41,906 bases of DNA from Saprospiraceae bacterium (GTDB taxonomy: Bacteria; Bacteroidota; Bacteroidia; Chitinophagales; Saprospiraceae), in NCBI GenBank assembly GCA_022448995.1, contig JAKVCT010000014.1, forward strand, positions 1 to 41,906, in the 5' to 3' direction. The notes under the pieces were generated by a model. It saw nothing but the letters and a program-made list of their open reading frames with translations, was not told the origin of the DNA and ran no database searches. The stretch's first letter is position 1, and the number at the start of each line of letters is the position of its first letter. The translations under genes and the position numbers were made by a program. Shown in pieces: positions 31,721 to 39,709 of this stretch.

Positions 31721-33574
31721 TTATTTTTCAATTAATATAGTCAACTCTTCAAGCTTTGCAGTTAATTTGGGATCAGCAGTTGTTTTAAGAATAGATAATC
31801 CTTCTAGCCAATTTTTACGCAACTCCTCTTCTGTTTTCATTGGTAAGAAGGTAAAATAGCCTGTTGTATTTTTCAATTTACTTCGCTGAATAGCTTCCTT
31901 GAAGCTATTGGCATAATTATCCAATACTATTAATGCATCTTTATTCCGATTAATAGCAGTATCAGCTAAAATTTGGGCAAATATAGTTCCCATTTGTCCA
32001 TAGGTAATTTCACTTGGAGGCAAGCTTTTTAATAGATGGTCAATTAATTGATGGGCACTTGCAGGATCTTCTTCCACATAATGAGATAATAGTTTTAGAT
32101 AAGCTGCAAATAATACATTGCTTGAAGGTCTCACTGCTTCTTTCACAACATTGCGTTCAGCAGCACTTGCCCATTCTGCTTCATTCAGAAAATAATTTTT
32201 CAGTTTTTCGTGTTGTACTATATTAATTCCAAAAGCATTAGGATTACTTTGTTTTAAATTCAAGATCTCCACTAAGCCTAGATTTTCTTCATGTTTTTTT
32301 AGTGCTTCAAGTACAGAATTACTACGTGAATCTGTCCAACAAATTGGACGTTCATAAATGTTATTTTGAATTAGATCTAGTAAAATTAAACCACCTTTGT
32401 CGATGTAGTTTGAATTGATACTAATAGTTACGCTTGTATCTTGTGCGCTCAAATAAAAATCTTTAGGTAATATTCTCCTTTGTGCATCTGATTCATCCGC
32501 TACTATTTTAGCAAGACTTAAATATCGAGGTAAATACTTAGCATTAAGTCCATCTGAGAGAAGCATATAATCAAATCCCTTTTTTTCATAATCTTCTTTC
32601 TGAAAGCTTAGTTTTAATTTTCCTGAAGTGACATATTGTTTGTGCATATAATCTAGGTTCCGATTAGACGCTAATAAACTTATATTTAAAACAATCACAT
32701 CCTTGCGAAATTCTAGTTTTTCTTGTACATACCACAGTGGATAAGTATCATTGTCTCCATAGGTAATAAGTATAGCATTTTGGGGACAAGAACTTAAATA
32801 ATTTTTAGCCATAGCTACCATAGCTGCTGGATAATCAGCCTTGTTTAGATAAGCTGTGCCATCTATACCATTGTATTGTGCAAATAACCAGTAATCCATA
32901 CAAGATGCATTATATTTGACTGGCATCTCTCCCACTATACCTTCATGTTTAGGGTGATTATCCTTTAGGTATCCAAAAATTTCTAATGCTTTGGCAGCAT
33001 ATTTTTGCCCTGCTTCAATATCTACACCTTCAGGTTGAGTTCCATTATGTAAAGATCCATATGATAAAATGGTAGCACGGTTGTATGCTCTTGCTAAACC
33101 TTGTATTTCATCTACGGTTAATTTCTTGAGATCTGCTCCCTCAAAAAGATCAATAACATCTAAATGCGCATTATCATAACCTGCCAAAGGATTAATATAA
33201 TAGTCAAATCTTCTATAGCGCCTGATCTTATTTGCTAGTACTGTGTTTAAACCTTTTTTTACTTCATCAGATTTGGACTTCTTCTCTGCTGTGAATTTAT
33301 ATTTATCTAAATAAGCTTGCTTTTTAGCATCCCAAATATGGATAGAATCATTCACTGTATGGGTACTCACATTAATAAGATATACATACCAACCTGTTTT
33401 TTGCTTTTGAAACTTCACATACTCTCCTCTTGGATAGTTTGGATGCTCAACATAATAGCTTAATGCTATATCATCATAGCTAGGAAACGCTTCGTAATAA
33501 GCTCGATCATATTTCATAGATCCAGAACAAGCCCACAAAAAGGTACACAGAAATAAAAAGGTCAATAGACGCAT
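31721..33574 (-). CDS. Lipoprotein with a domain like the soluble end of DUF2723/GT117 proteins
   Basis: This 617-aa protein has a lipoprotein signal (LWAC, Cys16). The N-terminal ~200 residues (RAYYEAFPSYDDIALSYYVE; KLTVDEIQGLARAYNRAT) are of unknown type. The middle contains YGDNDTYPLWYVQE (272-285) and VLNISLL (295-301), resembling the soluble C-terminal part of DUF2723 (GT117-like) membrane proteins common in Bacteroidota, but without their membrane helices. A helical C-terminal part ends near LTAKLEELTILIEK. It is probably a periplasmic or surface lipoprotein; function is unknown. Remnants of a second copy lie directly downstream on the same strand (30519-31685), showing a tandem duplication. 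Confidence 0.8.
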   Translation of the reverse strand: MRLLTFLFLCTFLWACSGSMKYDRAYYEAFPSYDDIALSYYVEHPNYPRGEYVKFQKQKTGWYVYLINVSTHTVNDSIHIWDAKKQAYLDKYKFTAEKKSKSDEVKKGLNTVLANKIRRYRRFDYYINPLAGYDNAHLDVIDLFEGADLKKLTVDEIQGLARAYNRATILSYGSLHNGTQPEGVDIEAGQKYAAKALEIFGYLKDNHPKHEGIVGEMPVKYNASCMDYWLFAQYNGIDGTAYLNKADYPAAMVAMAKNYLSSCPQNAILITYGDNDTYPLWYVQEKLEFRKDVIVLNISLLASNRNLDYMHKQYVTSGKLKLSFQKEDYEKKGFDYMLLSDGLNAKYLPRYLSLAKIVADESDAQRRILPKDFYLSAQDTSVTISINSNYIDKGGLILLDLIQNNIYERPICWTDSRSNSVLEALKKHEENLGLVEILNLKQSNPNAFGINIVQHEKLKNYFLNEAEWASAAERNVVKEAVRPSSNVLFAAYLKLLSHYVEEDPASAHQLIDHLLKSLPPSEITYGQMGTIFAQILADTAINRNKDALIVLDNYANSFKEAIQRSKLKNTTGYFTFLPMKTEEELRKNWLEGLSILKTTADPKLTAKLEELTILIEK

Positions 33575-33699
33575 AATTCTTTTTTTAAGGGGTGATTTAA
33601 GCTTATCAAAATTAAACTATTTTTGAATATAATTTGTTAAGGCTAAAAAATGATTGGACGAAAGTCTAAAAACATTTCACTTGTAAACATAAAAATGAT

Positions 33700-33707
33700 T
33701 AACTTTG
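33700..33707 (+). promoter_or_regulatory. Possible -7 promoter box for the A-type Fe-S carrier
   Basis: TAACTTTG matches TAnnTTTG 52 bases before the start codon. A TTG at 33681-33683 lies 16 bases upstream, shorter than the usual spacing, so the call is tentative. Confidence 0.35.
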
Positions 33708-33759
33708 TAGTAAATGACTTGAAATTTTACTACCACATCATATAGAATAGATAATTAGC

Positions 33760-34116
33760 ATGGCAGAAAACACAAAAATAGATTTGGAAGCTCCGATCAC
33801 ACTAACCGAAGGAGCCATAAAGCAACTCAATGCAATCATGCAGGAACAGAATGTAGGTGAAGAACATGGCCTCCGCGTTGGTGTAAAAGGTGGTGGCTGT
33901 TCTGGTTTTTCCTACATTTTAGGTTTTGATGTAGCTAAGGAAAATGATGACATATTTACTATTGCAGGTATGCGTGTTCTGCTAAATCCAGCACATGCTA
34001 TGTACCTAATGGGGATTGAAATTGATTTTGTTGATGGTCTAAATAACCGTGGTTTTACTTTCAATAATCCAAATGCAAAAGAAACTTGTGGCTGTGGAAC
34101 ATCATTCTCAGCATAA
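33760..34116 (+). CDS. A-type iron-sulfur cluster carrier (IscA/SufA/ErpA family)
   Basis: This is a 118-aa protein of the HesB/IscA family, which transfers Fe-S clusters to apoproteins. The conserved cysteines are in GGGCSGFSY (Cys at about 47) and in the C-terminal CGCGTSF (about 111-113). The order ITLTEGAIKQL, LRVGVKGGGCSGFSYILGFD, and GFTFNNPNAKETCGCGTSF is standard. Which of IscA, SufA or ErpA it corresponds to cannot be told without the rest of the suf/isc genes, which are not nearby. It is convergent with der, and the two share a terminator-like stem-loop. Confidence 0.93.
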   Translation: MAENTKIDLEAPITLTEGAIKQLNAIMQEQNVGEEHGLRVGVKGGGCSGFSYILGFDVAKENDDIFTIAGMRVLLNPAHAMYLMGIEIDFVDGLNNRGFTFNNPNAKETCGCGTSFSA

Positions 34117-34124
34117 GTGATATT

Positions 34125-34215
34125 GAAGTTGTTTAGAAAATTGTCTTCATCGCATAAAAATCATTGATTGAGCTTCGCTGAATGTATATATTAAATATAC
34201 TTCTTAAACAACTTT
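34125..34215. repeat. Short hairpin-type dispersed repeat, copy F1
   Basis: This 91-base segment starts GAAGTTGTTTAGAAAATTGT and ends TTCTTAAACAACTT. The outer 10 bases are perfect inverted repeats: 34126-34135 against 34206-34215. Its end blocks recur at 30164-30220 with a shorter middle. It lies just after the Fe-S carrier gene. Confidence 0.6.
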
Positions 34216-34220
34216 GTACA

Positions 34221-34260
34221 AAAAATCCAGTAGAGTATAAAAACTTTACTGGATTTTTAT
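34221..34260. terminator. Bidirectional terminator between the Fe-S carrier gene and der
   Basis: AAAAAATCCAGTA pairs with TTACTGGATTTTTA around an AT-rich loop. A-rich and T-rich flanks allow it to end transcripts from both sides. It lies about 105 bases after the carrier stop and 134 bases after the der stop. Confidence 0.8.
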
Positions 34261-34393
34261 ATTTAGGGTGATTTGCTTCACAGAGCACTTCGTGGTTCAG
34301 TACTAAGAAAATCTCTTGTTCGGCTACTTCTAACAATTGCTCTAAAAGCATCAGCACAAAACCGACAAAAGAAGTATTTCTGTACAGATTATT

Positions 34394-35710
34394 CTAACCT
34401 TGTTTATTTTTATCTCTAAAAAATAATTTCAATGGTGTTCCTGTAAATTCAAACACATCACGGAAACGATTTTCCAAATATTGCTTGTAGGATTCCTTGA
34501 TATGCTTTGGATAATTGCTAAACAACACAAAAGAAGGATAAGGTGTAGGCAATTGTGTCATATATTTGATTGAAATATGCTTACCACGATGTGTTGGTGG
34601 AGCATATCGCTCCATAGACTCCTTCAAGAAGTCATTTAACTTAGAAGTACTGATCTTGCGCTTACGATTTTCATATACTTCTAATGCTAAATCCACTGCT
34701 TTGTAGATACGCTGCTTATCCAGAACAGAAATAAATAGAATTGGCACATCCGAAAATGGTGAAATTCGTTCGCGAATCAATAATTCCATATCTCGTGCAG
34801 TGTTCGTCTCCTTACCTTCAATCAAATCCCACTTATTTACCAAGATTACAACACCTTTATTATTGGTCACTGCCAAACGAAAGATATTCAAATCCTGTGC
34901 CTCTACACCTCTAGTTGCGTCAATCATCAACAAACAAACATCTGTAGATTCAATCGCTTTGATCGCACGCATTACAGAGTAAAACTCTAGATTTTCTCTA
35001 ACATTTTTCTTTTTGCGCAGACCTGCGGTGTCCATTAGTAAGAACTCCTTACCAAATTTATTGTACTTTGCATTAATGGTATCACGTGTAGTTCCTGCAA
35101 TATCTGTCACAATACTACGCTCCTCTCCTAATAATGCATTTACTAAAGAAGATTTTCCTGCATTAGGTCGACCAATGATCGCAAACTTTGGAATATCCTC
35201 TTCTTCTACAGTATCCTCAGGCAATTTATTTACAATAATGTCCAAAAGGTCACCGGTTCCACTTCCAGAAACAGAAGATACACAATGCAATTCCTCAAAA
35301 CCTAAGCTCCAAAATTCCTGAGCTTCCATCATTCGTTCATGATTATCCACCTTGTTTGCTACCAATAATACTTCCTTTGGTGACTTGCGCAATAATTGCG
35401 CAACCTGCATATCCAAATCAGTAATTCCAGTCATGGTATCTACCATAAATAGAACAACTGCAGCCTCTTCGATGGCAATGTGTACCTGTGAACGAATAGC
35501 CGCTGCAAAAACATCCTCTGAATCTCCAATAAATCCTCCTGTATCAATGATGGTAAACTGTTTACCATTCCAATCACAAACCCCATATTGGCGATCACGT
35601 GTTACTCCACTTACATCATCAATAATGGCTTTACGCATCCCAATCATTCGATTGAAAAAAGTCGATTTCCCTACATTGGGTCGCCCCACAATAGCTACTA
35701 TATTCCCCAT
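34394..35710 (-). CDS. der: Ribosome biogenesis GTPase Der (EngA)
   Basis: This is a 438-aa protein with the two tandem GTPase domains unique to Der and a C-terminal KH-like domain. The first domain has GRPNVGKSTF (8-17), DTGGF and NKVD. The second has GRPNAGKSSL (about 180-189), DTAGLRKKKN and NKWD. The KH-like part ends with FEFTGTPLKLFFRDKN. Der acts in 50S subunit assembly. It is monocistronic and convergent with the Fe-S carrier gene. Confidence 0.97.
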   Translation of the reverse strand: MGNIVAIVGRPNVGKSTFFNRMIGMRKAIIDDVSGVTRDRQYGVCDWNGKQFTIIDTGGFIGDSEDVFAAAIRSQVHIAIEEAAVVLFMVDTMTGITDLDMQVAQLLRKSPKEVLLVANKVDNHERMMEAQEFWSLGFEELHCVSSVSGSGTGDLLDIIVNKLPEDTVEEEDIPKFAIIGRPNAGKSSLVNALLGEERSIVTDIAGTTRDTINAKYNKFGKEFLLMDTAGLRKKKNVRENLEFYSVMRAIKAIESTDVCLLMIDATRGVEAQDLNIFRLAVTNNKGVVILVNKWDLIEGKETNTARDMELLIRERISPFSDVPILFISVLDKQRIYKAVDLALEVYENRKRKISTSKLNDFLKESMERYAPPTHRGKHISIKYMTQLPTPYPSFVLFSNYPKHIKESYKQYLENRFRDVFEFTGTPLKLFFRDKNKQG

Positions 35711-36260
35711 GATTATATTCTATAATTTGTACTGATAATTAGTACGTTGTAATATAAATTCTTAAATATTAATTCTACTTTCTACTACTAAAAAGTACGC
35801 AAAGATACGTTTTTTTCAAACCTTTAATACCTTATGATTAGAAAAGGTTTTCAGAATTATCGTTTTTTATCCATTATAGGTGCTAAATATTTCGTGAAGT
35901 TGAGTCTTAGAAACTGGAAATACACCAAAACATGTACTATTCTTAGTTGATTTACAAATACTTATCATTTATTTTTTCAAAAAAGCACTTTTTTGGGAGT
36001 ATTGATAATCAATTATTTGCAATTATTGATCAATAGAAGATCTCATAAAATATTTTTTTACTAAATTCGTGGCTAGAATTTTGAAATCTATCTTGTATTT
36101 GAGTTAACACTATTCTCAATTTGTCAAATCACCTAAGTTTTAGTCATTAAATGTTAAGTAGTTGACTTTCAAATGCTAAGAGATCAGAATATCTAAAAAA
36201 GGGTTATCATCTAATGATTACACCACCTTGAAAAAGCTTTGGAAATTGAAATGAAAACTC
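35711..36260. other. 550-base divergent intergenic region
   Basis: No gene is seen between der (-) and the first SpoIIAA-like gene (+). A TATCTTTG on the minus strand (35807-35800) fits a -7 box for der but has no good -33 partner. A small CAAAAAAG / CTTTTTTG palindrome (35978-35995) is followed by a near-palindromic stretch GATAATCAATTATTTGCAAT. The rest is AT-rich. Confidence 0.4.
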
Positions 36261-36644
36261 ATGAAAGAATTACAATTACAAGCAGGAAAAGTCTCAAAAT
36301 TAGGTGAGCAAATTTACTGTTTTTGTACCTTACCACAAGATAACTTTGATGCAGTTGTAGAGGATATGGAAAAGTTTGTGGAATTCATAGATCGACAAAC
36401 TATCTACTTAATTACAGATCTGCGAAAAGTAAAAAAAGCAATCCCTAAGAAAACTAGAGACTACATTATCAATTCCTTGAGTAGTTATATATTAGGTTCT
36501 GCCATACTTGTTCAATCTAATCTTTCTAAGATTATCGTAAATCTTGCATTATCCTTCAAGCAGTCTGCCTATCCTAGAAAGCTCTTCTCAGATGATCAAG
36601 CTGCCCTAGAATGGCTTAAGATGCTACAACAAAAAAATAAGTAA
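36261..36644 (+). CDS. Small SpoIIAA/STAS-like protein, first of a tandem pair
   Basis: This is a 127-aa cytoplasmic protein with alternating strands and helices. It ends with YPRKLFSDDQAALEWLKML, a close of the SpoIIAA-like/STAS-related small proteins of Bacteroidota (where a FxxxxxALxWL end is common). It is about two-thirds identical, without gaps, to the next gene (36656-37048). Function is unknown. STAS-like domains often bind lipids, nucleotides or partner regulators, but no phosphorylation-site serine can be named here with confidence. It starts at ATG 36261, eleven bases upstream of its paralogue's start region at the other end, so the two form one transcript. Confidence 0.8.
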   Translation: MKELQLQAGKVSKLGEQIYCFCTLPQDNFDAVVEDMEKFVEFIDRQTIYLITDLRKVKKAIPKKTRDYIINSLSSYILGSAILVQSNLSKIIVNLALSFKQSAYPRKLFSDDQAALEWLKMLQQKNK

Positions 36645-36655
36645 ACCTGATTATT

Positions 36656-37048
36656 ATGGAAGAATTACAATTAAAAGCAGGTAGAGTCTTGATCTTAGAT
36701 GAACAAATTTATTGTTTTCAACCTCTAGAACAATATAATTTAGATACAGCTGCAGAAGATATGGAAAATTTTATAAAATTTCTAGGGGGGAAAAAGGTGT
36801 ATCTTATTTCAGACTTACGAAGTATAAAGAAAGCTATTCCCAAAAAAATAAGAGATTATCTTATTAATGCCTTGAGTAACCATCTCCTAGGTTCAGCAAT
36901 ATTGGTTAAATCTGATATTTCTAAAATTGTTGTAAATCTTGCCTTGGCTTTCAAACAATCCAAATATCCTAGAAGATTGTTCTCAGATGATCAACCCGCT
37001 TTAGAGTGGCTTCAGAAATTAAAACAAAAGCACCAACAAGAAGACTAA
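36656..37048 (+). CDS. Small SpoIIAA/STAS-like protein, second of a tandem pair
   Basis: This 130-aa paralogue of the preceding gene starts 11 bases after its stop. The best-kept parts are KKAIPKK-x-RDY-x-IN, LGSAILV, VNLAL and YPRRLFSDDQ-x-ALEWL. The differences are concentrated in the first 55 residues (for example CTLPQDNFD against QPLEQYNLD), which may be the specificity region. A 5-bp hairpin, AGACT-AACT-AGTCT (37042-37055), overlaps the stop codon and may assist termination. Confidence 0.8.
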   Translation: MEELQLKAGRVLILDEQIYCFQPLEQYNLDTAAEDMENFIKFLGGKKVYLISDLRSIKKAIPKKIRDYLINALSNHLLGSAILVKSDISKIVVNLALAFKQSKYPRRLFSDDQPALEWLQKLKQKHQQED

Positions 37049-37120
37049 CTAGTCTGTAATATTTTTCAATAGAAGAACTCATATTACACAGTACGCAATA
37101 AATGAGTTCTTTGCTACAAA

Positions 37121-37154
37121 CAAAAACTGATAGATGAAATTAACACCTATCAGT
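37121..37154 (-). terminator. Terminator after the large OmpA-domain gene
   Basis: ACTGATAG (37126-37133) pairs with CTATCAGT (37147-37154). On the minus strand the stem is followed by TTTTTG. It lies about 105 bases past the stop. Between them are an inverted repeat TAATTGGTTA (37184-37193) / TAACCAATTA (37228-37237) and a 10-base direct repeat AGCTATCTCT (37219-37228 and 37237-37246). Confidence 0.7.
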
Positions 37155-37258
37155 CAAAGACAAAAGACGGTTGAGAAAATAAGTAATTGGTTATCAATAA
37201 TTACAGTTTTTCGTCTGCAGCTATCTCTAACCAATTAGCTATCTCTATTTTTAGTAAA

Positions 37259-39463
37259 TTATAGTTTAGCTAAATTTGATCTTAATTCTTTTAGAGATTT
37301 AGATTCAAATGTTGGGGAAATCTCGTTTAAATCTTTAGCGGTCCCTGCTTGCTCAAACATTTCCATTTTTCCTTTATGTGCTCTAATACCAATAATACGC
37401 ATAGGTTGGGTTACTGGAATTTGTCCCACTTTGTAAGCTCCATCAGCATAAGCCAAAGGCATAATACCATTGATATTGTCAAATACTGCATAAAACTGAA
37501 CGTCTACATCTTGTGGAAAATTCACTGCTAAAGTCATACGCTCACCACCTCTGATAAAACGATCACAGTTAATCCATCCCATTTTTGAGATTCCAACACT
37601 ATTCATGTAAGCTTGTTTAGCTTGAGACTTGGTTAGAATTCCACGATCAGCTTTTGTTGTCATTACAATATCGTGTACTGTTTTAAGGACTTGACACAAC
37701 TCATCTAACTCCTTTGCTTTCTCATAGAAATTGCTTGTTTCTAAAACCTCATTATAGTTATCAATAATTCTATTAAATAGGTTTCTAGAATCTTCCAAAC
37801 TAGATACACAATTATACAAACGTTCTACACTTCTACGCTTAGGATTCATACCAAATATTTGTAAATTTTCAGGTTCTTGCATTTTCAGATGTTCATTAAG
37901 AATTTTTACATACCCAGCTGCTTTATCTTTGTACAAATCCGTATTGGTACGTCCACATCTTGCAAATCGACCTACTACTTTTTTCAAGAAACGTGCTTCT
38001 TCTTCAAATTGGATTGCTCTAACACGTTGTGCTTCCTCAGTTAGTCCCAAACGAACACACTCTTGAATCAAGTAATCTTTATAATCTTCCAAACGATCCG
38101 TTCTCTTAACTACTCTTGCCATTTTACCAATCAAGCTTCCTTTTGCCCAATTGAATTTTTCTAACCATGAGCTTACCTCTCCTCTATTATAAAAGATATA
38201 AGAACGTGTGCTATCCAAATCTTCTAAGTAACTTGCTTGTGCAAGAACATCATTATTATATTTTGCCAATGCTGCTTCATAAGCTGCAATATTAGCTTCA
38301 TACTTCTCCTTTGCTCTTTGGTTAACCTCAATATTTTTTTGCTGTTTTTGAGGCGCTTTAGCTACCTTTTCAGCAATTCTAGTTTCATAAGCCTTGTCAG
38401 ATTCTCCTTTTCTTTTCTTGTATAATTCACGGATTCTTTCTTCTGTCAATAACTCTTCGCTTCTATATCTTGGTTCCGTTGGAGGGGTTGGTTTTACCAA
38501 TTTTTCCGGTTTACCTCTCCAAGTAGGTAATGCTAAAGGCTCAATTCTATCAATATTTGTCAATCCAGTCTCAGCAAAAGCAAAGACAGGAGGATCTTCA
38601 TCATAAGATGATTCAAAAGGCTCATTCGTTGCATTCCAGTTAATTTCTTCGGCCGTTTCACCATGTGGGCGATCCGCTACAAATAGTTGCATATCTTTAG
38701 CCAAAGGCTTTTCTGATGGCATTGTAATTCTTAGGCTTTCCCCTTCTTTGATTTCCAATTCTTGTCCATCCTTAGTTCGCCCCTCCAAGTAGATCATTCC
38801 ACCTGTTTCTAGCATTTCACCATTAGAAATGGTTCCTAAGTTAGCTAATAACATATCTTGATATGTGTAAGCTTCTTCCAACATGATTTCTACTTGGCTG
38901 CTTGCTACATCTCCTCCACCTTTCAACTGAAAACTCTGAGCAGGAATAAAAATCATAGTTCCTTTAGCACCTTCAATGATGGTATCTCTATTGGGATTGA
39001 TATAATATCTAGTCTGGTTACGCTTAGAAAAATAGCTATAAAACTCTTCTAAACTTTGAGGTTGGAACGGAGTAGCTACAATATCTACTCTACGGTTTTG
39101 TTGGCGTTCATCTTTTACTGTTAAATCACCTAAAAGGGCAATTTCTCCAATTCCTTCTACACTTGTTTTAGTTGTTTCTAATTCCTTGGTTCCCAAGAAT
39201 TCTTGGATAGAATTAGCACGACGCGCAGCTAATTTTTTATTATATTCTATGCTTCCCACATCATCAGTGTACGCTTTAATATCTAAGTCATAATCCCCAA
39301 GTATATTGAGTTTTTGAACAAAATCTTCCAAGTTATTCAAATCTGTTTGATCCAAATTTGCCTTTCCTGAGTTAAAGTATATGGAGGTTTGTATGGTACT
39401 TTGTGCAAAAGTTGCAGAGATAGATCCAACAAACAATAAGCTGAGCAAAAATAATTTATTCAT
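37259..39463 (-). CDS. Large envelope protein with an N-terminal OmpA domain
   Basis: This 734-aa exported protein has a signal peptide (to about residue 20, FAQ). An OmpA-like peptidoglycan-binding domain comes first (about 23-132: SIYFNSGKANLDQTD, IKAYTDDVGSIEYNKKLAARRA, RRVDIV), the reverse of the usual C-terminal placement. A beta-rich segment (about 155-300) with GAKGTMIFIPAQSFQLKGG follows. Next come a Pro-rich linker, a charged coiled-coil stretch (about 335-410), and a helical region holding several Cys. The C-terminal part is beta-rich (about 640-734). Function is unknown; a cell-wall-attached envelope scaffold is the simplest inference. A terminator follows, and the leader is palindromic. 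Confidence 0.85.
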   Translation of the reverse strand: MNKLFLLSLLFVGSISATFAQSTIQTSIYFNSGKANLDQTDLNNLEDFVQKLNILGDYDLDIKAYTDDVGSIEYNKKLAARRANSIQEFLGTKELETTKTSVEGIGEIALLGDLTVKDERQQNRRVDIVATPFQPQSLEEFYSYFSKRNQTRYYINPNRDTIIEGAKGTMIFIPAQSFQLKGGGDVASSQVEIMLEEAYTYQDMLLANLGTISNGEMLETGGMIYLEGRTKDGQELEIKEGESLRITMPSEKPLAKDMQLFVADRPHGETAEEINWNATNEPFESSYDEDPPVFAFAETGLTNIDRIEPLALPTWRGKPEKLVKPTPPTEPRYRSEELLTEERIRELYKKRKGESDKAYETRIAEKVAKAPQKQQKNIEVNQRAKEKYEANIAAYEAALAKYNNDVLAQASYLEDLDSTRSYIFYNRGEVSSWLEKFNWAKGSLIGKMARVVKRTDRLEDYKDYLIQECVRLGLTEEAQRVRAIQFEEEARFLKKVVGRFARCGRTNTDLYKDKAAGYVKILNEHLKMQEPENLQIFGMNPKRRSVERLYNCVSSLEDSRNLFNRIIDNYNEVLETSNFYEKAKELDELCQVLKTVHDIVMTTKADRGILTKSQAKQAYMNSVGISKMGWINCDRFIRGGERMTLAVNFPQDVDVQFYAVFDNINGIMPLAYADGAYKVGQIPVTQPMRIIGIRAHKGKMEMFEQAGTAKDLNEISPTFESKSLKELRSNLAKL

Positions 39464-39477
39464 GTCTTTTATTATTG

Positions 39478-39591
39478 ATAGTCGATGACTTTTTGTTTTT
39501 TTGCAAGCCGAAAGGCTAAACGCAATAAAAAGCCAAAAAACATATTTTTTAATAATTGGTTACCAATTATCTGCAAAAAATCATCGACTAT
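39478..39591 (-). promoter_or_regulatory. Palindromic leader of the large OmpA-domain gene
   Basis: ATAGTCGATGA (39478-39488) is inverted perfectly as TCATCGACTAT (39581-39591), enclosing a 92-base loop. Inside are the tetraloop hairpin AGCC-GAAA-GGCT (39507-39518) and the palindrome ATAATTGGT-T-ACCAATTAT (39552-39570). The structure starts 15 bases before the start codon, so it may shape translation or be a small mobile element. Confidence 0.5.
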
Positions 39592-39709
39592 ATTTATAGA
39601 TTGAGATGGATTTTTTATTAGATTTTGTTTCTTTTACACTCATAAGTCAAATCCCGTAAAAGGTTACAGTCTAATTTTCACCTTTTTTACTAAAATCTTA
39701 ATTATAGCT

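Noticed and set aside
34133-34357. A 74-codon minus-strand frame between the Fe-S carrier gene and der
   Set aside because: It spans the hairpin repeat and the bidirectional terminator, with no protein-like signal.
36003-37203. AT-rich near-palindromes such as TTGATAATCAATTATTTGCA as operators
   Set aside because: They are frequent in such AT-rich gaps, imperfect, and not consistently placed relative to promoters.
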